From: Rhizophagus irregularis
Lineage: Eukaryota > Glomeromycota > Glomeromycetes > Glomerales > Glomeraceae
Assembly (NCBI RefSeq): GCF_026210795.1
Contig: NC_089457.1
Location: 620,001-684,000 of the forward strand
Direction: 5' to 3'
Length of the DNA stretch: 64,000 nt
Part shown: positions 1 through 10,345 of the stretch, in pieces
How the letters are laid out: every line of letters starts with the position of its first letter
Numbering within the stretch: position 1 is the first letter of the stretch
Made by a program: the position numbers and the translations under genes
The notes under the pieces: generated by a model
What the model was told of the DNA's origin: nothing
What the model saw: the letters and a program-made list of their open reading frames with translations, nothing else
Database searches by the model: none

Positions 1-135
1 CTAATAGCATAAGAAAGAAATATTGTTTATCTCCAAACAAGACATTATTTGGTAATAATAATATTCCTTTGTTGGTGATTATGAATTTAATAATATAACG
101 CATAATAACATTATATAGTAAATAACATTATTTAG

Positions 136-1547
136 TAAAACTTACGAACGCGTTATATACGTTTTCGTTACCAAACGTTATGTGTTGGACAGTAAGTTGG
201 GGCGGTCATAGAAAGATTGCATCTGGATGCACAAATGGTTTGTAGCTTGTTGTTTGTAGCTTGTTACAAATAAGTCACATATTATGATCTTTATATTTAC
301 TCAACCTGACATTTTTTTGCATCAAAATAATTATCATTTAAAGGTGATATTGTTATATGGAACATTGAAGAAATTTTAATAGAAAAAATTTCTCATGGGG
401 AGATTAAAAATTCAGAAGGTTTTACGATACATAATAATATTTTAATGTTTATCTTATAAAAAAACATTATTTTAAGAAAATTTTAACTATTATTAAAAAA
501 AGTTACTTCCCCGATACAATATTTTCGTGCGCATGATTCTTGCGTTCGTCAAGTATCGTGGAATTCGATGCAAAATCCTAGTCACATTATGAGCTGTGGA
601 CATGATGGTCGACTACAGATTGTAGATGATCGTGATCCGTGGGTCAAAAATAATTTTCAGCGAATTAGAGGTGACTAATATAATATTTGCGATTATGTTA
701 TTTATTGATTTATAATATTTGACTTTCAACCCATTTTTTTTAGCATATTTAATGACAGCATGTTGGCCAAACCACTATGGCGGTGTCTTATTTGCTGATA
801 CAGAAAACACAGTAAGATATATCCGAATGGAAGATTTAAAAAAGACTACTGGAGTTATGATGCATCACGCTATAGTTTGGGTAATTTGAAAAGTTCAAAC
901 GATTCAATACCAAAAATTATACTAACAATATTTCAATAGAGGATTGCGGCATCGTATTTTCATCCATTTGTCGCAAGTTGTTCATCGGATGGGACGGTAA
1001 AAATGACAAATATTTGTCGCTTAAGAGACAGGCACCAGGTATAATTTAATTTCGTAAAAAAGTTTCCGTAATTCATTGATTCTAAGAAATTTTGATTATT
1101 AATGAATAGAAACCAATTCAAGTGACATTATACCGGCTCAGTATCGAAGAAGATATGAAAACTGTCAAATATTGGGATAATATCAAGTCTAAGGTAACAG
1201 CTCACTCTTTATTATAACCACACATTCAAACTTTGGCTGCAAGTTGCCGAGATTTTAAACATTATTTGGAAGAGGAACATATTTATGATTGTTTAAACTT
1301 AATTATATAAATAGGAAACGACGACCACATTTATGGACAATAAAGCATTTAGTCACTTTTTCATGCCTGAAGTTTCTATTCAACGAGTAAGATTAAAAAT
1401 AATAATTTTTTTTTCAAATATCGAATACATCATATTAACATTCAGTACGAATAGGTTTCATGGAATCCGAATATCGAAGCAGGATCATGGATTGCGTCGG
1501 GAGGTACATTAGGGCTAGTGAGAGTTGAATCTACAAAACGGGACTAA
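136..1547 (+). CDS. TFC6: TFIIIC WD40 subunit (Tfc6/Sfc6/GTF3C2-like), 3' part, spliced
   Basis: This is the C-terminal part of a WD40 beta-propeller protein, read across eight exons: 136-237, 344-418, 503-670, 744-880, 940-1038, 1110-1193, 1315-1386 and 1455-1547 (stop TAA). All introns are GT-AG and the phases join cleanly. Visible repeats include GCTNGDIVIWNI, CGHDGRLQIVDDRDPW, HPFVASCSSDGTVKMTN and, at the end, VSWNPNIEAGSWIASGG. The order of blocks (an AHDS...VSWN blade, a WPNHYGGVLFADTENTVR blade, a YFHPFVASCSSDG blade and a long linker before the last strand) is how I recall fungal TFIIIC 91/110-kDa subunits. TFIIIC binds the B box of tRNA genes and recruits TFIIIB in the nucleus. The 5' end and start codon lie before the window, and the first exon boundary (AG at 134-135) is the least certain. 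It converges with the TBL gene on the minus strand. Another WD40 protein remains possible. Confidence 0.72.
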
Positions 1548-1676
1548 AAAATACTACCTAATCTTTAATATTAATAATATATTATAGTTATTATGGTAGA
1601 TGATTTATTATTATTTGAATTAAGAAATAATCCACATATACATTATAATTTTCTATATGTAATTAAATTATGATAA

Positions 1677-2873
1677 TCATTGATTTATTTTCAACTCTTT
1701 CAATAAGACAAATAATAAATTTAACCAAATATCGGAGGGACCAGGTATACACCATCTTATACAATCTTGACCACCAATATGGTCGTCAATTCTAGTTTCC
1801 ATAACATTTTCTAAATTCCAATAAACCCCGCCAACAGCTTCAATAATTTCTTTAGCAATCATATTTTGTTTATGTATTTCACCCCAATGATAAGGTAATT
1901 CAAAAGCATTGTAAGGATTAGATAAAGGTTTAAGATTTGGATTATTACAATTTAAATGGCCTACTGTAGTTGACCTAAATATTAAAAGAGTATTTGGATT
2001 TTTTGTACGAAGATATGAAACTAATCGTATTAACGAGGAACGAAAAGTCGTATCATCTTGGTAATGATGACCCTTGTTAAGTATAATTACACTAAAATGA
2101 TAAACGTAAGAAGTCCAAGGTAGTTCTAAATTGTTTATTTGAATATGACCATTGTCTTCTGGGAGAACTAAAGTTTTTCTAGTGGATAATATATCATTAC
2201 GAGCATATCTCATTACTGAAAATAATTTATCATCATCTTCGAAAGGAGAAGGAGGTCTACACAAAATATGATCTTTACATGCTATTTCACCATAACATTG
2301 AACAGGTCCATCATGAAAATAATTTAACATTAATTCATGAAGTTGATAAGATGATACATCACCTACTAACAAAAATTTTAGGCCAGTTATCAATGAACAA
2401 AAATCTTCCCGAGTAAAATTTGGTAGAGGACATTTATGAGGAGTTTCCCATTTATATTTTACTGAATTTCTCGAATTATCCCATATCTCTTCAATTGAAG
2501 CATTTTTATTTAAAGATTTAGAATTTTTATCGCATTTTCCATAAAGAGGTTCTTGTTTATGTTTAAGAATGGCTCTTGGCGTATCATCATAAACCCATTT
2601 TCCTTTTGTTGAAATACAATCCATACGTTCACGAAATTTTAATAAATCTTTTTTGGTTTTAATATTTGAACCCGGAATTGAAGAAAGGAAAGAAAACTGT
2701 TTAAGACTTTTTTTTATTTCTATACGAGTTTCTTCTATAGCAGCTTCTATATAATTTGAAGATAAAGAAGTTGGATGATTAATAGTTTCGGGAGGAGAAT
2801 ATAAAAAGTAAATTGACAAAAATACTACTGATAAAACGAAAAGTATTCTTGCTAAACTATGTATTTGTGGCAT
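1677..2873 (-). CDS. TBL/PC-esterase-like type II membrane protein, probable pseudoenzyme
   Basis: A single-exon gene of 398 codons with a clear ATG. Residues 8-25 form one hydrophobic segment after a short N-terminus, the type II anchor usual for Golgi glycan acetyltransferases. The rest matches the TBL/PC-esterase (DUF231) architecture: a Cys-rich N-terminal part (CISTKGKWVYDD...YGKC), the nucleophile block GDVSSYQLHELML near residues 171-183, and the C-terminal block DCIRWCIPGPSDIWLNLL near 370-387. In active family members these blocks read GDS and DxxHWC. Here the nucleophile Ser is Val (codon GTA) and the His is Arg373 (codon AGA). The frame is otherwise intact, so a glycan-binding or regulatory role is more likely than acetyl transfer. 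It is divergent from the guanylate kinase gene, with a 408-bp gap that holds an ATCACGTGAT site. Confidence 0.8.
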   Translation of the reverse strand: MPQIHSLARILFVLSVVFLSIYFLYSPPETINHPTSLSSNYIEAAIEETRIEIKKSLKQFSFLSSIPGSNIKTKKDLLKFRERMDCISTKGKWVYDDTPRAILKHKQEPLYGKCDKNSKSLNKNASIEEIWDNSRNSVKYKWETPHKCPLPNFTREDFCSLITGLKFLLVGDVSSYQLHELMLNYFHDGPVQCYGEIACKDHILCRPPSPFEDDDKLFSVMRYARNDILSTRKTLVLPEDNGHIQINNLELPWTSYVYHFSVIILNKGHHYQDDTTFRSSLIRLVSYLRTKNPNTLLIFRSTTVGHLNCNNPNLKPLSNPYNAFELPYHWGEIHKQNMIAKEIIEAVGGVYWNLENVMETRIDDHIGGQDCIRWCIPGPSDIWLNLLFVLLKELKINQ

Positions 2874-3060
2874 ATTTCTTGTAAAATGAAAACTAACAAA
2901 TAATTTGATATAATTTTAATAACTTACCGCATATATAGCAATTCCATATTTGGAATGTTACTCATTTCATTAGTTTTGGTTGCATGATCATCCACATTTT
3001 ATAACCGCTGGCCATTTCAGGTCAAATTTATGATGCCGGCCAGAATTACAAATTCATATT

Positions 3061-3070
3061 ATCACGTGAT
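3061..3070. promoter_or_regulatory. ATCACGTGAT palindrome in the divergent promoter
   Basis: A perfect 10-bp palindrome with a CACGTG E-box core. It lies between the divergent TBL-like and guanylate kinase genes, about 190 bp from one start codon and 210 bp from the other. bHLH factors of the Cbf1/USF type bind such cores. That it works here is an inference from position and from its recurrence elsewhere in the window. Confidence 0.45.
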
Positions 3071-3281
3071 ATAATTTTTATCCTTGAAACATAGATAATT
3101 TTTGCCAGAATTATGATGTAAATTTAAATGATTTAATGTCCAAATGCAATCATTTGAGGCCATTTGGGTCACAGTAACAAAATATGATTTACATGTAACA
3201 TGTGCAACTATGATTTTACATTTTTTAAAACAAAAACCAACTTTAAAACTTTTTAAAAGTGCTTTTTCTTTTATAAGTACC

Positions 3282-4170
3282 ATGACTGATATAGAACAAA
3301 TCACTGGTAACTTATCTATAAATCAAACCTAAAAGTGATATAAATATCATCTAACGATTTAACAATGTAATTCTTTTTATAAATAGAAACAATCCGGCCA
3401 GTTGTTGTATCTGGACCATCAGGTATTATTATACTTAATGTATATAATGTAATAATATAAGTATAATCTTAATATTTGTTAGAATTTATAAGGGTCGGGA
3501 AAGTCAACTTTGCTTAAACGTCTTTTTCAAGATTATCCTGACAAATTTGGATTCAGTGTATCTCGTAAGGAAATTACTAGACTTTTTCATAATATTTATT
3601 ACCAAATCTTCATATTCATATTCATATATATATTTAGACACTACTCGTTCGCCTCGCCCGGGAGAGGAAAATGGTGTTCAATATCACTTTACATCACGTG
3701 AAGAATTTGTTGATCTCATTAAGCAGGATAAATTCATTGAATATGCAGAATTTTCGGGAAATTTATATGGAACTAGTATTGATGCTGTTAAGTCTGTCTT
3801 AAGTCAAGGAAAATTTTGTATCTTGGATATTGAATTAAATGTAAGATTAAAATTAATAACTTTTTTTTGAATCACTATTCACTAATTTTTCATTATTTAT
3901 CTAAAATTATAGGGAGTAAAAGCTGTCAAAAAAACAGATCTTAATGCACGATTTGTTTTTATTAAACCACCTTCGTTGGAAGCTCTTAAAGAAAGGCTTA
4001 TTGGTCGTAAAACTGAGACTGAAGAATCTATACAAGCACGTCTTAATGCTGCAAAGGAAGAACTAGCCTACGCGGATCAAGAAGGTTCACATGATATAAT
4101 TATAGTAAATGATAATCTAGATACTGCATATGAAAAATTTAAAAATTTCATTGTTGAAGGCAAATCTTAG
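3282..4170 (+). CDS. GUK1: Guanylate kinase (five exons)
   Basis: Catalyses ATP + GMP to ADP + GDP in the cytosol. Exons are 3282-3306, 3387-3422, 3493-3564, 3638-3840 and 3913-4170; all introns are GT-AG and the phases join exactly, giving 197 residues, the normal family length. The P-loop GPSGSGKST is assembled across the intron 3423-3492. It is followed by the GMP-binding [10 protein letters not shown], the block [21 protein letters not shown]-like residues (here [13 protein letters not shown]) and the lid region [14 protein letters not shown]. The start ATG is followed by MTDIEQIT, then [12 protein letters not shown], which places the P-loop about 18 residues in, as usual. The exon at 3638-3840 contains a TCACGTGA by chance of coding. 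The gene ends about 110 bp before the convergent UMP1 gene. Confidence 0.95.
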
Positions 4171-4283
4171 ATGTATATTATTTATTTTTTCTCAGTTGAA
4201 ATAGACAAAAATTTTATTTATTACTGATATTTTGATTCTTAAATAAAAGTAAATAAATTGAGCTTATCAAGATTATGAATTCT

Positions 4284-5021
4284 TTATAATTTAATTCCTA
4301 ACTTATGTTCCATTGATGCATGCATATCCATCATATCTGTTGACAATTCCGGAACTATTATAATAATGAAAGATTTAATTTACTTAATATTTTCTTAAAA
4401 AAGAAAAACGATTAAATACATTAAATACAGACCATTTAAGAAATCTTCAAAATCGATTGTTTCATCCTTTCCCATTAAAACTTCCAAACTTAAATTAGAG
4501 GAAGGTAAGATTGGTGCGCGTTGAACCTGATTTACAATCAAGCCAACTTATGTTTAGTTACATAGTTTTCAAAACATATATGTATAAAACTTTAATAAAA
4601 GCAATTCTTACTCTTGATACAATACTACGTTCCATGAGCTGTCTAACTGGAGCATGGATACCGTAAATCCTTCTTTCTAATGTGAACTTCAAATTCGTTT
4701 GAGTTTCTTCCCACTATGAACGATGTAGAAAAGATCAATTTTATAAGTTCACATGTCTTAATATATAATAAATTTTTATCATTACATGTTTGAGTCTATG
4801 CTCTAATGGATGCTTTGGCAAAATATCGGTCGCAATTGATTTTGGTCCATAGCGGAAAGTATCATGAACGCCGAAAGAATTGACTGTCTCTGCAATACTT
4901 TTATTTGTAGAGTCTGGTTGAGTAGAGGGAGTGATACGAAGAGACTGAGGATCCTAAAAAAAAAATGCTACATTAATTAATAATGAAGCTAACTAATAAT
5001 GAAATTTTAACAACATACCAT
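4284..5021 (-). CDS. UMP1: Proteasome maturation factor UMP1/POMP (five exons)
   Basis: A short-lived chaperone that assists assembly and maturation of the 20S proteasome. Coding exons in transcription order are 5021-5019, 4953-4786, 4713-4612, 4526-4433 and 4354-4284, giving 145 residues; human POMP has 141. The family core is plain: residues similar to FRYGPKSIATDILPKHPLEHR, then APVRQLMERSIVSRVQR, the signature block APILPSSNLSLEVL, and KDETIDFEDFLN, ending with MEHKLGIKL before the stop. The first coding exon supplies only the ATG, directly followed by a GTATGT donor. All introns are GT-AG. It converges on guanylate kinase. The identification rests on the conserved C-terminal half. Confidence 0.92.
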
Positions 5022-7348
5022 TGTTAGAATTTCTCGTGGTTCAAAAAGTAGACAAGAAAATGTAATTTTTGATCTGATTGCGTAATCTTTAATTCGTCGA
5101 TTGTTGTACTATACATGTGATATTCCGAGATTTGATATTTTTAAGCCACAGATCTACCGAATTACGCTGTTAGAAAAATTCACTTCGTTCAACTCTTCAT
5201 CTCACACTATTAAGGTTATTTATCTCGGAAGTTCATTTAAAACCATCTTCAACCACTTTTAAGCGAAGATAAACTTATATTACATCTCGCGTTATAAGCC
5301 GCTCTCCCACAATTTTTCCAGCTAGCGTGTGAATTCGGTTAAAAGATCTTGCTGAATGTCAATTTTAGGGAGGCAAGCTTTTCTCTGAAGTATTTATGAC
5401 ATACGCGCCTAATTTTACTTCTACAAGAGTGAAATATGTCTTCAAAATTATTCCTTTTGGAAGAGGGAAAGAAGTACTGGTGAACGAGGTGCTATTTAAT
5501 GTAATCAGAGGATCATGAGTAGATGGGTGGAGCGGAAAACTAATAAGAATTACCGTCGAAGAATGAAGAAAAAAATTTTATAACTACCCCCCCCCCCCTT
5601 CACCTCTAGATTATTCAAATTTTATTTTTTTGACTGAAGATATGCGATATTTATATTTAAACTTTTTCCTTTAATTATATCCCTTTACAAGTGATAAGCA
5701 TGCTCGAAATACTTTGCCCCAAAAAATCTCATGTATGGGTACCTATTTGACCTATAGAGACTTTCACGGCATTGACCTATAGAATTATGATGCGCGATCT
5801 CACTTTTTCGATTATCCATTTATTCTCTATTTGGGTTAATTGAAGATATTACCCCAATGTGCCCACGCACGTTCGCTAAAATGTTAATGACGGCCTTAGC
5901 TTTTTAACAAAGCCAACGTTTTTTAAACGAACGCCTTCTCCAGCTGATGATGAAGGTACAAACAAGATCGAAATGATGACAAGACGTCTGATTGTTCAGA
6001 CATGACAACAACACCGACCCTGCCTGATTTATTCCCTTTCTTATTTTACTTTATCTTTAGTACCAACATTTAAATTTATTCTCGCTTATTTAACAAAAAT
6101 AACACAGTCCAAGTTTACATGCATTATTTTACACCTGATAGTATTTACGTGTGGCACTGAAGAACAATGCGGGCTTATAGTGAATTTGAGAATCGAAGTT
6201 TATTTTCATTTACTATTTAATTGGCTTTTTTACTTTTATTCCGGTTCTGTTTGCGCGTGTAGGTCCATAACAATTGTCTTTGGCGGCCTTGCATTAGTTT
6301 AAAATTCTACGCGTGTATATTTTTTTCTAATTTATACGTAGTTTGTACTATACATGAGTTCTACTAGCTATAAAAATAAAAATAGAAAAAAAATACTCGC
6401 TAAGGAACAAATAAAAAGGTTAGATGCTGGGCCAATAAAGCTGGTAACTTAAAAGTAAAAGGAGAGATTTTTTATTGAGGTGGTAATATGCTCAAAGGAG
6501 AGAAAGCGAAAAGGGATTCTAAAGGAGTGTAACCAGACAAGAGAATTAGTAATTATTTAATTCGTATGGTTATAATTAATTAATTAGAGTCATTGGACAA
6601 AAATAATGAGACTTTCAGAAAAAGTCTTGGTTCAAAAGTCAATAGCCCATGTCAAGTTTTACTTTAACAAAATAATTTATCTACGAATTTTATTGGCCGA
6701 CGCATTAAAAGATATGTTCAACAGACGTCAAAGTAATAGATAGTACAAGTGAATTAGATAGATCTGCTTAGAGATGTTGTATGTGGATTATAATAATAAC
6801 GGTATTGATATTATTAATTACATTATCTCTTCATAAATAAGTTACCTATTACTTACTTCTCAAATAATGAGGATGAAATTGGCAACGATTCCAAGGTAAT
6901 TTTGTAGATATCTTTATATTATTAAATTTTCAATAATAAACAATAATTTAAAATATTCATCATTTTTTACCAGATGATCTTCAGGTTTAGTTCATCACGC
7001 TCAACCTATTCGATATTATACACCGATAAATATATTCATGCAAATGTTGGATAATTACGAATACTTGATATAGATAATATAGATTACATCAGCAATGTGT
7101 CAAATACTTTATTCATCATTATGAGTTTCGGATAATCGTTATCTAAAAATTCTAAAACTTCTTCAATATAGAATAAGAGTACAGGATAAGAATATAGGAT
7201 AAGAGTATAGGATAAGAGTATAGAAAGAGTTATAGGATAAGAGTTTAAAAATATAAGATGTGGTAATGAGTAATAATATCAGATATCATTAGGGAATGAA
7301 ATTACACATATCGAAATTATTACTTTAAATCTTTGTACTTTTCTATTC
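5022..7348. other. Gene-poor intergenic region upstream of UMP1
   Basis: I found no supportable gene on either strand; frames are short and interrupted. Base composition is less AT-extreme than further right. It holds a 14-base C run at about 5586-5599 and a degenerate 13-14 bp tandem repeat (unit ATAGGATAAGAGT) at about 7170-7244. Confidence 0.5.
7170..7244. repeat. Short tandem repeat, unit about ATAGGATAAGAGT
   Basis: About five imperfect copies of a 13-14 bp purine-rich unit in direct orientation. No coding frame runs through it. Confidence 0.6.
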
Positions 7349-7543
7349 CTAACTTAATATTTCAACTACATTTCCTAAATTTGCTGCCTTTTGATATAAT
7401 TCAAATGCCTTTTGTTTATCAATACTAATTCCAATTCCTTTGTCATAATGACATCTCAAATTATCTACATTTGGTATTCTCCCATAATAAACTTTGCATA
7501 TTTGGATAAAACTATGTAATGCCATCATTTGAAAGTTGCCGTG
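7349..7543 (-). pseudogene. Sel1-like repeat fragment
   Basis: A 64-codon open stretch ending in a TAG stop. It contains one recognisable Sel1/TPR-like repeat: NLRCHYDKGIGISIDKQKAF followed by ELYQKAANLGNVVEI. The GIG turn and the AFELYQKAANLGN helix are diagnostic of the family. Upstream residues (GRIPNVD) look like the end of a previous repeat, but the frame then closes and no partner repeats follow. Sel1 repeats normally come in arrays and in AM fungi are often fused to kinase domains. This is most likely a broken remnant, because one repeat alone is not a stable domain. Confidence 0.6.
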
Positions 7544-8357
7544 TTATAATACTATGGTTCGCTTTTCCATACTTCTTTAGATTGTAGGACTCTCTTCAGA
7601 TTTAAAATTCGTGTTCTGATGTTGCTTCTGGATTTTGGCTCTTGTAATATGTTTACATACTTATATTCGATTCCTACATTCTATTGATCTTCGATTTTCT
7701 TGAATTCTCTGTGTTTCAATTAATATACACAGCGATGTAAGTGTAACTTGACTACATCATCTTGAATTCTTAATAAGGTCGTCTATGCTTTTTGGTATCA
7801 AATATAAAACCCATAGGGTCTACGTTCGAATCGTTCGAATGATTTATCCTAATTAAACTTTTAGAGCTCTATTAATTTACTAGATAAGCTAACATTTTTT
7901 ACTTTAACTTCTTATACAATGAATTAATAACCACTTAGTTATTAACTCATTAATTTTAATTTCTTAATTGAAAATTCTTTAGATAAAACTACTAGATTTA
8001 TTAATACCCTATTCCTGGTCCTTTATAATATTGTTTAAATATCACGCTATAATCGAAATCTTAATTCTCTTGTGCTTTCCTGAATACCATACTGTTTTCG
8101 AATAACTCATATATTCTCATATTGGATTCGTATTTCAATCAATTTTTCTCTGAAAATAAATTCTCGTATATTGACTTTATAAATTTTCATCTATCATAAT
8201 CACGTGATTGGCTCTGCTGTGCTGCAGCTTAATTTTCCCACACCAATATGCACTATATATACGCTTTTGAATTAAAATTTTTTTTTTTTCTTATTACTCC
8301 ATATTCTTGACCTCTCATTGACTTGTTAATGTCAAAATCTTTCAATATTCTAATTTT
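7544..8357. other. Intergenic, no gene seen
   Basis: No convincing coding frame on either strand. The only distinct site is a perfect ATCACGTGAT at 8199-8208, downstream of the coiled-coil gene. Confidence 0.4.
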
Positions 8358-9095
8358 TCACGTACTTCGATTCTTTATTTTTGATAAAGGTTCGTCAAAA
8401 TTACGATTTTTTGCATGTAAAATTACATACTTCCAATAATCTCGTTTTTGCATTTCGCATATGATTAAAAATTCTATTAATTTTTCTAGATCAAATTTTA
8501 AATTTTTATATTCTGAATTTTTTTTATTCCGTTTTCTCATATGTTTCTTATCATCTCGTCGTAAGCGTTGTAATTTCTTATCATGTTCAAATAATTCCTT
8601 TTCTTTTTTTATTAATTCTGATTTTAACTTCCTAATTTCATTAATGGTTTCTTTTATTTTCTGAGGCATTTTTGATAAAGGTTTGTCAAAATCACGATTT
8701 ATTGAATGTAAATTAATTACATCATTCCAATAATCTCGTTTTCGCGTTGCGTATTTTATTAAAGAATCTATTGATTCTTCTTGTTCAAGTTTTAAATTTT
8801 CACGTTCTGAATTTTTTTTATCCCATTTTTCAGCTTCATCATATATCTTGCTCTTATATTTCTTATCATCTTCTTCTGTTCGTAAACGTTGTAATTTCTC
8901 AAAATTTTCATTTGCAACCTTATTATGTTCAGATAATTCCTCTTCTATTTTTGTTAATTCCGATTTTAACTTCCTAATTTCATTAACTTTTTCCTTTACT
9001 TTCTGATAAGTCATTTCATTCAAATAATATCTTTCAAAAAGAATGTCACATAAGCGATAACAGATAAGAAAACAATACAAACAGACTTTTACCAT
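8358..9095 (-). CDS. Coiled-coil protein built of two tandem units
   Basis: An intact 245-codon frame with a real ATG. I do not recognise a named family. Residues 1-27 are hydrophobic and Cys-rich (MVKVCLYCFLICY...), possibly a membrane anchor; a second Met at residue 28 would give a soluble form. The rest is charged, Lys/Glu-rich, helical and strongly predicted coiled coil. It consists of two related units, about residues 35-140 and 144-243. Each unit starts with NEIRKLKSEL, continues with KLQRLR, then KKNSE..NLK and KRDYW, and ends in a block like NRDFDKPLSK or NRNFDEPLSK. Unit 2 is shorter by several residues. Codon use is AT-rich like the surroundings. A scaffold-type role is possible, but function is unknown. 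Confidence 0.6.
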   Translation of the reverse strand: MVKVCLYCFLICYRLCDILFERYYLNEMTYQKVKEKVNEIRKLKSELTKIEEELSEHNKVANENFEKLQRLRTEEDDKKYKSKIYDEAEKWDKKNSERENLKLEQEESIDSLIKYATRKRDYWNDVINLHSINRDFDKPLSKMPQKIKETINEIRKLKSELIKKEKELFEHDKKLQRLRRDDKKHMRKRNKKNSEYKNLKFDLEKLIEFLIICEMQKRDYWKYVILHAKNRNFDEPLSKIKNRST

Positions 9096-10170
9096 TTGAC
9101 TTTGTACCCCAAATTTATTATATTTTTAATGCCTTAATCTTAGCAAAATTTATCGTACAAGATATAATATAACTATTTTAGGTAGATATCATGTATTTAA
9201 TATTTAGGCAACACAATAACAATATTTTGTAAACCAAATTTGGTGGATTTAAAGAGATTTATTAAATTTTACTTGCTTACAAAATTATTAATAATCGAAT
9301 TTTAATGTTGGAAACTATATGAAATCTTTGGAAAATATCATTATATCAAATTATACCAATATTTATATATTTATTCATATAGTGAAAAAGTAAAATTTTT
9401 ATATAATACCAATATATTAAATATTGGTATATTGAGATTTAACTATATAAATAACTTTTTGCCAAAAATCTTATAATTTTAAAAAATTATTGCTATTAGA
9501 TTTCTTTCATTAAAATAAACGTGTTAATAATATAAATTTTATTGAATTAATCTAAAACCAGGAAAATTTTTTTGAAAAATATTTTAAAAATAAGTAAATT
9601 TGTAAAAATTTTATGATAAATAAGCAAATTTTATCTATAACCTATATATAAAATTTTTTTCTAACTTTAATATTTACTAAATATATTACAATAATTTTAT
9701 TTAGAATTCTATTAATTATTTTCCAAAAGTATTATAAAGTAAATTTATAAACATTAAGAAATATAGCTGCTTATGCACTCTGCTATAACATCCCCCTACC
9801 TATATAGCTAAATAACTTACCAATTGTATATATGCGGGATTCTTTCTAGAATAACAAGTAGTTTATTAGTTGTTCTTTAGATAAAACTTGTATTTTGTCC
9901 TATACTCTACTCTCAAACTAATAAATGTGCAGCATATTAAAAAATAAATAAACATTGAAAATATTATACTGTATACTGCAAATATATAGTGGTTTTTCTT
10001 ATAAAAAAAAATATATATATAAATTGTATTATATATTAAAGATTATTATTTTAACCAGTTTTGGTTATTAATAAAAAATTAGTTTCAGTATATGTAAAAC
10101 AGTTTCATCATTTTAAGTTTAAACTAGTTTTGACTATTAAAATGGCAGTTTTAGGTAGTAACATTAATTA
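9096..10170. other. AT-rich intergenic, no gene seen
   Basis: No coding signal found. It contains a small perfect palindrome around 9407-9431 (arms ATACCAATA/TATTGGTAT) and long AT tracts. Confidence 0.4.
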
Positions 10171-10171
10171 C

Positions 10172-10345
10172 AAGTCCCCAAAACGATTCATTATATTTTG
10201 CAAAAATTGTTGGAAAAAAAAAAATACTCTGATGCTATTAACCTTCCATTTAGTGTTATTAGTTTACAACTTGTATATGATCCACCCGCTTGGCAAAGTT
10301 TTAAGTGGAATATTATTGGAAGTTATGTAATATGCCAAGAAATCT
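10172..10345 (+). pseudogene. Short coding relic of unknown family
   Basis: A 57-codon open stretch without a start codon reads, in part, AINLPFSVISLQLVYDPPAW then QSFKWNIIGSYVICQEI and stop. The mix of aromatic and aliphatic residues and its break from the surrounding low-complexity DNA suggest a decayed exon. I do not recognise the domain with confidence. No matching open frame continues on either side. Confidence 0.35.
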
